Source: Hibiscus mutabilis
Taxonomy: Eukaryota; Streptophyta; Magnoliopsida; Malvales; Malvaceae
Assembly: GCA_019671005.1 (NCBI GenBank)
Contig: CM033712.1
Location: forward strand, 79,627,693-79,691,692
DNA: 64,000 nucleotides
Direction: 5' to 3'
Numbering within the stretch: the first letter of the stretch is position 1; every line of letters begins with the position of its first letter. The notes beneath the pieces are model-generated. The model did no database searches and was not told where the DNA came from. It worked only from the letters and a program-made list of their open reading frames with translations. Positions 46,701-58,506 of this stretch are shown here, in pieces. The translations under genes were made by a program, and so were the position numbers.

Positions 46701-49700
46701 GCGAAACATTTGATAGTATCACATGTATTCCAATTAAATGACACTGTTTCAAGAACATATGCATGTGGAATTGGATGTGTGAGTTTTTTCCTTCTCTTCA
46801 TATATTAAAATATGCCTTTATGATATAGGATTTAGTAGAGGATTAAATGCATTGGTAGTGAAGTTTTAAATCCTGAAGCAGGGCTAGAATGTTGTCATGC
46901 ATCTATTTAGTTATTATAAGAATTATTTTTCTTAAATATATCCTAATAGGACATTTGGCAACCCTCTAACCTTGTTGAATTTATAATCTTCACCACTGGT
47001 GTGTAGATGATTTTCTTTTTTAAAATATTGAAACAAGTCTCATCTTGTATATAATTGAGTGGGTACAAATCTATCTCCTTCAATGGATTTGCCAAAGCAA
47101 ACAACCAGTTATAGTGAACTGCATTTTCTTCTATGAGACATTGTCATCTGACTTGATGAGGACTTTCTTACTGGGAGTGAGTTTTTTTCCTGAACAAAGA
47201 GTGTGAATTATCCATGCCAACATCATTTAAATGCTATTAGGACGATAATATATTCAATCCAAGATGCCGGTTGCCATGCTTTATTTATGTTGAAGGTGCC
47301 AATTTCGAACTTGTTGGCTTTAAAATCTGCAGATTTTGGGTACCTTTTCCATGGGGTCAGCATTGCTTCTTGGTGTAGCAATAGACAACCACTATTCCCT
47401 TTCATCCAGTGAAGAGAGGTATCTGGCATTAAACTCACATTGCAAGATGTTAATAGTTGGTAAGATTGCTTTGAGACTTGAAAATAAAAAAATAGTAATG
47501 TAGTGAGACTGCATGAGAGGCCTCCATGTTCTATGCTTGAGATCTGTTGGAAGAAATACACCTGGTGAAGTCATCATGTCTGAAATGTATATTGGATCAG
47601 TACCATCTTGAATGTTGTTTGATACCATGCTTAAATATGATTCTTTGTCCTCTAAATATGATACTTTGTCCTCTAATGTGTTATATTTATAGATGATGTC
47701 ACTAAAGATTTTTATTAACTATATCCTTGTTGTAGTTCAGAAAAGATGCCTGAAATTGAGGTTCAAATCAATCTTACACTCTTTATATTAATCATGCTAG
47801 CATTGCTTTTTCACTTTTGGTTTGGTTTGAGATGATCTTTACGTTAAAGTGATTTTCTCAACATATCCTTTTTGTTGTAGTTGGAAAAGTAAGATGCCTG
47901 AACAAATTGTTTTATTTATAATTTATAAACTTATATTTTTTATGAATATATAATTATATGATTTATTTATTAATATTTTTATATTTTTTATCATAATTTA
48001 TTAATCTTGTTAAAAACTTTTATTATTAAAAATATATTTATAATAATTTAAGATGATATATTTCATATATTATAACATTAAAGAATTTAAATACCATTTA
48101 TATATACATATACATATGTATAACTTACAATATCATGTCTAAAATGGTCATTTATCTTCTTAAAAGTATTTTTTGACAGCAATACTAAACATTAAAATCT
48201 TACAACTAACTTTTTAAAATTTATTTTCAAAATCTCTTTCTGACAGTACTTTTAAAAATCACTTTTCAAAAGTAATGCTAAATTAGCCCTTAATCTCTTC
48301 ACTGTAGTCTTTCATTATTGGTTGCTCTGATATTCTTTTGGTCCTCTGTTTCGGAGGGCAATACTGGTTGGTGAGATTTTTTTGCTTAGAAATTTAGTAT
48401 GTGAAATAAGTGATGATATTTATTGCCTTGCTTCATAAAAAGTTTAGATTCAAGGTGTGGTTCAGACATTCAGCTTTTGCTTATTTCTCCTTTTTGTTTA
48501 AATTAGTATTGGTTTCATCATTGTTGCTGTTTGGTACATGCTTCCTGTTTTAACCAAGAGGTGACCTGACCTTATAACCTGTTTGTTTTGTTTAACATGG
48601 TTAAACATGATATAGGGACTTACTTTCTACTCGTATTTTAATTTTTTAAAATTTTCCCAAAATTGGTGAATGAAATTCCTTCTTATCTAACTTACTATTT
48701 TGTTTAATGAATAGACTGTCAGGCCATCACTCATTCTGGTGGTTTCAATCAGCAGGGATATCGACCTCGGGGAACTGGTGGTCCTCCTCAGTGGGGTCCC
48801 TGTGGCCATCCTTCCCAAACAGGGTCATATGATTATCAGCAATGGGGACCATATCCATCTCAAAACTCTCATTATCAACCTCCTTATGGTGGCTACCCTT
48901 CTCACCAAATGGCTCCAAGGAGCAACTTTGGTCCTAGTTGGGAGCAGAGGCCTCATAATATGCAGGGACCTACACAGAGTGGAGGTTATGATTACTACGG
49001 CAGGCAAGGAGGGGTCTCCAACCCGCATTTGACTTCAATCCCTGGGCATGGACCTGGGCCCTCACCTGCTCCAGCTATGGGGGCAGCTCCATCTCAGTCA
49101 AATTATAATTATGGACAGCCTTGTGGTCCGGCAGATTATGCACATCCACCACCCTATTCCCAAGCTGCTCCCCAGCATGGCTACGGACATGGATATGAAG
49201 AAAAGTATGAAAATCATACCACAGTCCAGCATCCTTATGGAGGACATGGGTCTACTCAGCCAGGATATGCACAGCCAGGCCCTCAACCTGGGTATGCCCC
49301 TCAGCAGCAATATGGCAAGCCACCATCATATGCCATGCAATCACAAGGACCCCAATCATATGGTCCTCCAACCAATCAACCTGGAGAAGTACCATATCAA
49401 GGTCCAACTCGCAGTCATATGGTCCTAATGTGCCTCCACAGCAGCAATACCCATATGCATCAAGTGGGCCGACACAACAAAGCTATCCTCCATATGGCTC
49501 TGTACCACCTAGTGATGGATATAGTCAGCCTCCTCCTGCAACTGTCCAGGCTGCTTATCCGCAGCAAGGTAGCCAGCCTGTTGCTGGCTACAGTCAGCCA
49601 ACTGCATTTGCTCAAGCAAGTACTGCTGGGTATGGTCAATATGCGCCATCACAGCAAGGTTACTCCGAACAGCAACAAGCTCCAAACAATGCAGGTTATG

Positions 49701-49936
49701 GGTACCAAGGGGCTCAAGATTCTGGTTATGGTGGTGGCTCTGCCGCAACATATGGTGCACAGCCAACCAGTGGCCAAGCCACTTATGCTCAGACAACAGC
49801 AGCTCAGCCTACCTATGATCAGTCTGTTCCCCAGTCTGGTGGTTATGCAGCATCAACAACACCAGGTAGTGCAACTGCTCCTCAGCCTGGATATCCACAG
49901 TATGATTCGACCCAGATGTATGCTGCACCACGTTGA
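43785..49936 (+). CDS. Two-KH-domain RNA-binding protein (far-upstream-element-binding-like), two frame breaks
   Basis: KH proteins bind single-stranded RNA or DNA; plant members of this form are nuclear RNA-binding proteins of little-known role. Exons: 43785-43995, 44541-44896, 45184-45369, 45494-45595, 45732-45803, 45889-46005, 48715-49936. The acidic N-terminus (DHKRKLEDLEPQDPP) is followed by KH1 (VGVLIGKAGDTIRYLQ, GxxG loop GKAG), a linker, KH2 (VGLIIGRGGETIKGLQ, loop GRGG, split over two exons, ending MIKDVMSQ) and a long Gln/Pro/Tyr/Gly-rich tail with many GY, YPQ and SQP repeats ending YDSTQMYAAPR. The last exon changes frame twice: at about 48731 (SPHSGGF needs one more base) and at about 49409 (before SQSYGPNVPPQQQ). 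Both are one-base losses, so either the gene is dying or the sequence has errors. If real, KH domains survive and the tail is lost. One codon in the tail is tgt where the Arg of an RG-type context is expected. Confidence 0.82.
46188..46640 (+). repeat. Tandem duplication in the last intron of the KH gene
   Basis: Two units of about 225 bases, starting at 46188 and 46411, share ggtctctc/gatctctc, catttg.tgagtt.tg, tttgtgctgatggc.taaaaacat, atgactgaggct.gttaaga, and tcttgcatgctttcc.tgtagattt. Substitutions and an indel separate them. Confidence 0.8.
47900..48290. repeat. Very AT-rich block in the same intron
   Basis: Almost pure A/T with atatataca runs, flanked by ordinary intron. It may be an inserted element, but no ends could be defined. 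Confidence 0.4.
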
Positions 49937-50921
49937 CATGGCAGTCTTCCTGTAATTGTTTGTGTTGGTTATTGTAGTTGTGTACCGGAGATTGTCTAGA
50001 TAGTGATCTTTATTTTTTTTTTTGATGCTTTCTAGCTGTTTATTTCTTACTGTTACATAGTTTAGTCCCCCCTAGTTTTGTTATCATGTTCTTCGGATAA
50101 TATTCCCAACTAAAAGCCAGCTAACTTTGTTATTAATGATGATATTGTTCCTTTATTTTGCTGTCGGGGTTATTCTAATATTTATTAGTTTTCCATAAAT
50201 TATTAATTCATATATTTTAACTATTGATAAATTTATTTTTTTAGTTATTTTTTGGACGATATTTCATGGTAATAGTATGGTTGCTAGTCAACCCTGCACG
50301 TTAGAGGATGCATCCACAGGTTAATTATTCATCCAAATCCGAAAGTTGCTAGATTGAAAATATAAACAAATATAATTGAACACATTCTGCACCCAAATGT
50401 TTTTTTCTTTTGAAAATAAACAGAGCCTCGTTAAAAACCTCTAGTTACTAAGGTTTAATATCAGAATATGGACAAAAAATTAAACCCCAAATATTGAAAA
50501 TTCAATTCATTTCTTCTGGAAATTTAAAAATTAAAGTTTAAACCCCTCATCTCAGCCTCAGCATGTATCATCCTATCAAGAAAATTTGATGTTAAAACCA
50601 TAGCCCAAACATTCCCTAGTTTAATATATACATTACAGACAAGGTCCACTGTGCTGCTCTCCTTTGACAGACATTTCAAAAACAAATTGAACCCATCAGT
50701 ATTTGTATATTTCTTGCTTCTGGAAAGTCAAACACACAACTCTAGAAAATGAAGAAGATGATACATAAACATATATATTACATAGAAACATAAAGCACAC
50801 ACAAGCTTTCTTGTATATCAGCAGATTAAAGCAAACCAGGAAAGGAGGTTAACCAGTAACCACTACCTTGCATATTCCATCCTTAAATATTCTGAAGCAT
50901 GAAACAAAATAACTCAATTTG
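49937..50921. other. Convergent 3' flanks of the KH and TBCE genes
   Basis: The two genes end tail to tail. The interval holds their 3' UTRs and spacer; no other gene is seen. Confidence 0.5.
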
Positions 50922-52050
50922 TCAACTCTCTTCATCCACAATAATAGTGGACTCGTTGCCAATCCCGATGTCCATTAAAGATGCCATTTCATCATCAAGC
51001 AACATTGGTAAAGGAGAACCCTGCACATTTGAACAGTGGTCACAAATGATATTCCAAAGCTATTATTGTGTCTTTCTTAAAACTTATTCTTTTTGACACA
51101 ATACAGATCTGGTCTTGTCCTATTTCTGTAAAGACTTTTAGACTTCTGTCCACTAATGCAATTTAAGTGAGCCAGTGTCAAGGTTAGTCCAGTTCACATG
51201 TCCCAGGTTCCAGATGAGAGAAACCATAGAGAGAATGAAGGTACATAATTTCTACGACTAGAAAAGAAAACAAATTAGGACAAGGAAGAATAAAACATGA
51301 AACATCATGAATTACTAAGAATATATACCTCTTCTTGAAGAAACAATTTCAGCTTCAACGACTTTAGTTTAAAAAAGCTTTCACAAAGGGCCTTCAGTTT
51401 TCCAACCTAAAATAGAGAAAACCAATTGTGAGTGAATCTTCACATGCATATCCAACTAAACATGGTTGGAGGAAATGGTCAAGAATATAACTGTCGTAGT
51501 GGCTGGCAATTTCTTTGTCAATGGAAGCTTCTCACCAACAGATGAAGCCACACATTTCAGAGTGATAGCTGCATATAACATGGTTGAAAACTTTTAAGTG
51601 CATAAAGAGAAGTTAACAAAAAGAAGAAAGATAAATCTAAGATTCATACACAATAGTCCCGAGGCCATCTTCTGAGGGCCTGCTGCTCCCACTGATGGCC
51701 TTTCATCCTCAATCCCATAAAAATTCTTCAACTCAACAAACCTGGGGATTGAAGTTTAAGTTCAGAAATAGCAGTAAATATTTCAGTTATGCACATAGTT
51801 CATAGGAGTAAATTTACCGGGGATGAAGCCGGTTGACCTCTTCTGGATTATCAAGCAACTTTGACATTACCAAGCGCACATATCTGCAAGAAATATTGAA
51901 TGTTAATTAGAAGATAATACAGCTCAATATGAATGTTAATTTCTCTCTTGGAATAACAAGATACCATTATGATTGTGGCTCACTGATTTTCATCTGGAAT
52001 GGTAGCAAAGAGGGTAAAAATGATTTTAAATCTAAACCCTCAGTACTTAA

Positions 52051-52340
52051 GGTGTTGATCAGTTTTCATGTAACTATTACAAAAGAAGGTTACCAGACAT
52101 GATAAGATATCATCATCCGGCTATCATTTATTAAATTACAGTATGATAGAAGACAAACAGTAATCAGAGACTAATATGATTCACTGAAAAACTTTGGTGT
52201 TAATCATTTTCATGTAACTATTTCACATGAAGGTTACTAGAAATGACAAGTTATCATCATCCAGCCATTATTTATTAAAATTACAGTATGATAAAAGACA
52301 AACAGTAATCAGAGACTAATATGATCTACTAAAAAACTTC
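52051..52340. repeat. Tandem duplication in a TBCE intron
   Basis: Two 145-base units, starting ggtgttgatc (52051) and ggtgttaatc (52196), share ttttcatgtaactatt, atcatcatcc, attacagtatgata.aagaca and cagtaatcagagactaata. It does not touch an exon. Confidence 0.88.
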
Positions 52341-55300
52341 CCTGCCATGACAGACAAGTGACAGATGTTTCACAGAAAAACTGTGATTCCAGAAAATTAA
52401 AAGATATATACTAATATTAATAATTTCTCAAGATATATCTGCCTAGGCACTCATTTTACTATGAACTGCTAACTTAAGCAAGTGGGACCATAAATCACAG
52501 ACCATTATCCTGTGCTTTACAAGATTAATGACTGACATTATGCCTTCAACTCCCTAAAAACCAAAGGCTTGAGGCAGAAAGCAGAAAACAGAACAAATAA
52601 TGTAAAGGATATCAAGAATAGGAAAGACTAAGGAAAGAGAATGAAACAAAAGCCAGAGCATGATTGCATTTCAGAAGAGAACAAAGTAATCAACTAATTT
52701 TCAAAGAAACAAATACCGGATTTCTGACTCCTTCCTTTCACGAGCACTTATCTGAAAGATTGTTGGATAAGAATACATTAGATTCATTAGAACCTAAAAA
52801 AGAAAGAAAACAATGCAGGCCTTTTAAACTGTATCTAGATTTTACCTCACTCCCATTTAGCATTTCAACTTTTGCTAATCGTGCAATTAAAACATATCTT
52901 GGGAGACCACCTCTTCCAGGATCAGTTATTGGGTTATCAGAAAGCCTGATGTCCTTAGAGTAATAAAAGAACAATAAGAAAGAAGGTAAACAATTGGGAT
53001 GCAGCAAAGAGAAATAGAGAAAAATTTCATTCCAACAGCTAGAATCTAGTGCACATTGGAGTCTACTATCATCAAGATCTTGCTAATTTAGCCAAGATAT
53101 CAACTTTGTCCCTACACTCAAGATCTAGTTTAGTGGGTATGATTATCATAAAACTTAGTTGATCAGGTAGATAAAAAACAACATTATTAATTCACAAAAT
53201 CATGTCATAATACATGTTTGGGCATCCTGATTGATGTGAACTTGTGGTAAAGGATAACAGCAAACATCTCAATCTAGTGAGCAATTATGGTGCTAATAAG
53301 AATTACAGCATGACTACATATTGACATTATGTGCAACCAGTGGTGTTTGCATATATAATGTCACCTTTAACCACAAATATTTGATTTTACCCCACAGAAT
53401 TAATTATATAAGTAGCAGCATGTTCCACACTCCAAAGCTACTATCATGCACATTGTGAAGATGTTTCAGATGAAGAAACCTTACAATCAGTTTTGGGAAT
53501 GAGTTCAGTGAGTCAATTGAAGCCGGATCACTAATTTCGTTACTTCCTGAAGCATAAAACAATAAGACAGTAGATTAACAAGGAAACAGGCCAATTGACA
53601 TGTAGAATAAAGAATTAATAAATTACCCAGAAGAAGGCATCGCAGATTTTGAAACAGCAAGTAGCTTTCCTCACACGACTCCTGATTACCGAGCAATTCT
53701 TGTATCTTATTCTTATCTGGGTAAAAGATGCTGTTCAACTTGTTCTTGTTCAAATAAAGCTGCTCCAAACTGAGACCGAGAATTACAGAGAGTTATGAGC
53801 TATCAAGAGAATTCAGCAACTAGAAAACATGGGAACACCATCCTGGAAAGGAGCACAAGCTTCATTCTGACCTTTTCAGTTGAGAAAGTTTCAAGATTTC
53901 ATTCCATTCAGTTAAGCAATTATCTTCCAAATTCAAAAGCCGCAAAGAATCAAATCCCTGAACTGTGGAGGATGATGTTGGCTGACAACAAATAGAAGAA
54001 TAAAAACAGATACACGCATCAGAGAGTTAGTAACACTTGGTGTTTGAAATAATAACTACTAAAAAACATATTGTTATTCTTTGAGAGCTGTGCAACAGCT
54101 ATATAATAATCATCTAATTTCATTTCACCCGTGATTGTTCATACTAGTTAAACTTGTTTGCCATAGTTTTCCATGCATCCCACAGAATCAATGTACAATG
54201 ATCTTTGAAATAATTTTTGCTGTTACTACTACCCAATTAACCCATCATTTCTTCAATCCAAAGTTTCAGTTAATAACTTAGACAGTCTTTTTTTTCATTT
54301 GGATTTCTGCTATAACCAGATCAAATTCTTGTCGTGACAATCCAGTATAAGGTAACAGAGTTCTTCTTATATCTATTAACCAACTAAATCCAAAGTTGGA
54401 ACCTTATCTTTTTTTCCTTTAATTTGCAGAAGTAAAAGCATCAAGGAAGAAAATATTTTTAACTAAATACTAATTCAAAAGAAAAGAAAAGTGAACAAAT
54501 AACTAATCCTCTTCAGAAACGAAAAAAATACTTTTAATATATGCGTGCATACCAATTTTCTCCCTTTTCTATTAATGCTACAGAGCAAAATTTCTTTCAC
54601 GTCCTTAAAATCACATGCAAAATTTCTTTCCACACTGTCTATGCCACACAGCAATCATATCTCAACATGCATTTCCCATTAAAATAATGGCGCAAATTGG
54701 TTATAAACAAATGTTAAAGGTCTTGTTTGATTGCAATAAGAATATAAGGGATTAGCTGGGAAAATTAATAAGGGGTTATTTTCTATTTTAGTCTAACACC
54801 AGTATACAAGTCTCAAAGAATTGAAAAACAGCTAGAATGATAGTAGTTTCTAGAATTAATTTGATTGAAGCTTCAAGCAAATTTAAAAAAGTGATACCTT
54901 TATGGCACTTATTTTATTCCCCATCAGGTGTAACTCCTCAATCACTGGTAATGAATGTTCAAGGATTTCAACCTGCCATGTCAAAAAGATACCAAATATA
55001 ATCTTCAGTTAATGGGATTTTACAGCTACAGATTCCTTTTTCTCTCTCTAAATTTCCTCATTCCCATGAAATCTTAATCGCAAATGATACCATTTCCAAA
55101 CAGTTCCACTACCACTCATTACTTTTATGAAACACACCTCATCACATAACTTACAAAAGCTTCTACGAATGAAGGAAGAATACTCACCTGTGACCAGTTT
55201 ATGCCTGTACTGTTCAAAACTAAAACACGGATGCCTTTTTGGAGGGGCAACCCAATCATGTTCCGTGTCATTAAATTATTAGACAAATTGAGAGCTACAA

Positions 55301-55419
55301 GATGAGATAACTGCTCACATATTGCCAACATCCTGCATTAAAAGATTGATTCAAACAAATGTAAGCTAAGCAAAAGAGCATGGTCATGCCATGCAAAAAG
55401 AAATATAAATATAACCATT

Positions 55420-55610
55420 AACGTATGACCAGTCTCTTAAAGGTTAAGGCAGAACAATATATATAGGTAAACTGTATAGTTTTTTTGTATACATAATATA
55501 CATATATATAGGTAAAATATATATATATATATATATTAAATTCATGCATATATATATGATTTTAGTATACATATCTAGTATATATACTAAAGAGTATAAA
55601 AATGATACCT
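55420..55610. repeat. (AT)n-rich low-complexity run in a TBCE intron
   Basis: atatatat and tatacatatata runs, including about 22 alternating bases at 55516. Confidence 0.85.
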
Positions 55611-57961
55611 AGAATAGCTTAAGGACTAAAATAGTAATTTTAAAAGGTGGGGAAAAGTAGAGAAAAGCAAAAACCACCACACCTTGCAACATGCGTCCAC
55701 TTTTTAAGGAGAACAAGAAGAGGGAAAGAAAAGACCTCCCATTCAAAGTGTATCGGTGCGATATCCCAGGGTTGTATCAGGTGTTTTCATTTCTAGTGGA
55801 AATGATGATAATTTTATCAACGCCAAAAGGACTGGAAAAAAGGAACAATTTTTTGCATTCGTCATACTCTAATAACACATTAACTCTGAAACATAAAAAA
55901 TAAGCAATGTATGGTAAATTCAGAAAATGTTGCTTAAATCCCCTTTATTTACAGCCAAATATATTCTCAATCAATTCAATTCCCTCAATGAAATTAAAAT
56001 TAGAAATTTCAACTACATCCTAAATGGAAGTTTCTCTAAAATGGATCATGAATAAGTACATTTAGAAAGAGTAGTTAAGATCCCAAGACAACCAATAAAA
56101 TATATATCAGCAAGAAAGTATCTAGAACGCATGCTCTACAATGCAAACAGTAAAGGATGACATGAATAGAGAAAGCATGTATATGTTGTACCAAGTGTTC
56201 AATCAAAGAACAACTTTGTTGAAAGTAGCACCAACTAGAACATGAACCTTCCAATCCGAAATCAAATTTCCCGTCAAGTCAAGCTCCTTTAAATCTGCAA
56301 CAAGAACATGACAACCAGTAAGAAAGAAAGTAATAAACACAGTTGTACAAGCAACATATTCAGCAAAATGCAACAAACATATACCACAACTTAAAAAAGA
56401 AAAAGTTGACACAAACTGGTTTAAGCTGCCTTAAAATGTGAAGAAATAAGAAAATCAGATAAAGAATGTAACAAAGCTAAGCAATATATCTTAAAACCAC
56501 GAAGCTTAACTTTCTGCCTTCCTAACATGCTTAAGCCCGCAGAGAAAAGATCATAAAACTACTTTCACATGAATTGCGGCAACAAGTTGAATCATCACGC
56601 TTATGCTCATAAAATTTTCTTTCTATGGTGCAAATATTATTTAAGCTTGTGGAACATGTACAAAAGTAACCTTGTTTGTTACTTCTACTCTCTGTGAAAC
56701 GTAAATTCAACATTGTTTTACAATGTTGATGACTACATGTACTAAAATTCAGAAGCGAAACCAAACAAATCAGAAAATATAAGCTTGATTTATTTTCAAT
56801 CATACAGACATGCATTTGCAAAAAATATCTTATAGCATTTTACAAACCAGTGGTTCTCAAGGTTTTTGCTTTTCTTCCCTCAATTTCTCTTTTCGTAAAC
56901 TAAAGTTTTAGATACAAAAATGACATAACATCAAGAGCAAATCGAAAGCTGCAAGCAGCTAACCTGGAAAACTATCAAAATGAAACTAAAATGATGAGTA
57001 ACCTAAAACTAAATTCAAGGCGGATGCTCCTTGATTTTATGATATGACACTCATCTTTTGCACGTGCAAAAGGAGTTATATGCCATTAAATACTCAACAA
57101 GGCCTCTTCTTAACTTAATTACGGTAGCAAAAATCACACGAGGGAATGAAGCAACAAAATTCACTATTTGCCATCAAGATTTATGCAAATACATATAGCT
57201 AAAACAATAAAGAATTCTCTGAGCACTCAAAGCTTAGAATGTCTATTAATTAGATTCTAATAGACAAACAAGAAAGAGCAATTCACTTGGCACAGAAGCA
57301 CGTATTCAGCCGGATCTCCTGGAGTGCTGACACCCAAATAGGATATTGAGGCGCTGTTCAGCTCTTCAAATCGACTTAGCTTATCTTAGATCTTGTCTTT
57401 ACCCAAAAGTTCAACTGACACCCGCTGATTGCTGGCTGAAAGCACATACATTTCATCTGCAAAAACAAAATCTCCTTTCTTTTGAAGTTTAGATATTACT
57501 AGTAGAAAGGGCAATCATAACTGACTAAAACTAACAGACGATGGAAAATTAGCAGCAGTTACAAGAGCAAAAGTAGAATCTCATATACAAATTTGTTTTG
57601 ATGTTGTTTTTGCAATCTCAAATCAATGAGGTGAGTGAACGAGTTAGCGTAAAGCCTTACCCTCTTCTTGTTTAGTGGATTGGGATTGATATCTGAGCTT
57701 AAGAGCTTGAAGGAGTGAAATGCCCAGGCAGAGGTTATGGGATCTCACGAATGAAGCTGAGTTTTGGAATTGAGCTTGGAAGTAACGGACTCCATTGATG
57801 GAGCCATCATGTTTGCCATCACCTTCGTTGTCCCAGTCGACCCCGACCCAAGTGCCAGAATAGCCTCCCACGTTGCCTACAAACTTGACTGTTCCCACTC
57901 GGCGCGGATCAGCGGATGAGTGAACACGTTGTCCAAGTGTGAATAACGAGCTTTGCTCCAT

Positions 57962-58076
57962 TTTTGCTCCAGGAATTTGTATTTTGTTGAAATTATAATT
58001 TTTTTTTAATTTTTAAAAAATAATATATCAATATTTTTATACCTATGGTTTAATTTTTAATGACTTAAAAGATATA
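57962..58076. other. Upstream flank of TBCE
   Basis: AT-rich sequence before the first codon. No convincing TATA box was found on the minus strand. Confidence 0.35.
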
Positions 58077-58506
58077 ATAAGCCTCTGGATTTTTTTTAAA
58101 AAAAATTAATTAAATTTTTAATTTTTTTACATTCAGTTAAGCATTAAATTAAAAAATATAATCAATTAAGCCTTTTGATCAGTCCAGACCAAAATTTTAA
58201 TAATTTTTTAGACATTAGTCGCACATGATAAACTATAATTCTATCATGTTGCATTTACAAATTTTTTTAAAAAATATTTTTTGTTATAAATTTTATAAGT
58301 CTTTTAGAAATTTTAAAGAATTCTTTAAATAAAATAAAATAATTCTAAAAATTTCAAGTGAAAAATACCGTGACATGACACATTGCACCAATAAATCAAA
58401 AAAAATTGTCGAGATTTAATGATCAAAATTGATCAAAATGCTTAATTGATTAAATTTCTTAATTTAAGGACTTAATTAATTTTTTTATAAAAATTCAAGG
58501 GCTTTT
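58077..58506. mobile_element. Foldback MITE
   Basis: The left half (aagcctctggattttttt, aattaattaaat, caattaagccttttgatcag, ttagtcgcacatgata) is mirrored by the right half (accgtgacatgacac, ttgatcaaaatgcttaattg, acttaattaattttttta, attcaagggctttt). Length about 430 bp, non-coding, 0.1 kb upstream of the TBCE start. Confidence 0.65.

Larger units (their letters stand above)
50922..57961 (-). pseudogene. TBCE: Tubulin-folding cofactor E, disrupted near the 5' end
   Basis: Cofactor E binds alpha-tubulin and, with cofactors C and D, assembles the tubulin dimer in the cytosol; the Arabidopsis gene is PFIFFERLING. Exons (minus strand): 57961-57661, 57456-57287, 56294-56248, 55332-55188, 54972-54898, 53981-53872, 53769-53627, 53546-53485, 52953-52846, 52751-52717, 51883-51818, 51741-51650, 51568-51492, 51406-51329, 51020-50922. 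Domains in order: CAP-Gly (GTWVGVDWDNEGDGKHDGS), leucine-rich repeats (LKELDLTGNLISDWK; LVALNLSNNLMTRN; LEQLYLNKNKLNS; IRLSDNPITDPGRGG), and a ubiquitin-like end (GNESTIIVDEES). Lesions: TAA at 57388-57386 where Gln is expected after GKDKI; one base lost near 57305 (PAE-IRASVPN); two bases lost near 55322 (DVGTICEQL). The 3' two thirds are clean. Identity is certain; a full-length product is not possible from this sequence as given. Confidence 0.87.

Noticed and set aside
48739..49796. Extra long frames on both strands over the KH gene tail
   Set aside because: The repetitive Gln/Pro/Tyr codons keep other frames open; only the frame giving SGGFNQQ, then YDSTQMYAAPR, fits the protein family.
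53485..53546. Missing base at a TBCE splice donor (ctgattgtaagg)
   Set aside because: The exon ends in phase with the next one (gac atc), so gtaagg is a normal donor.
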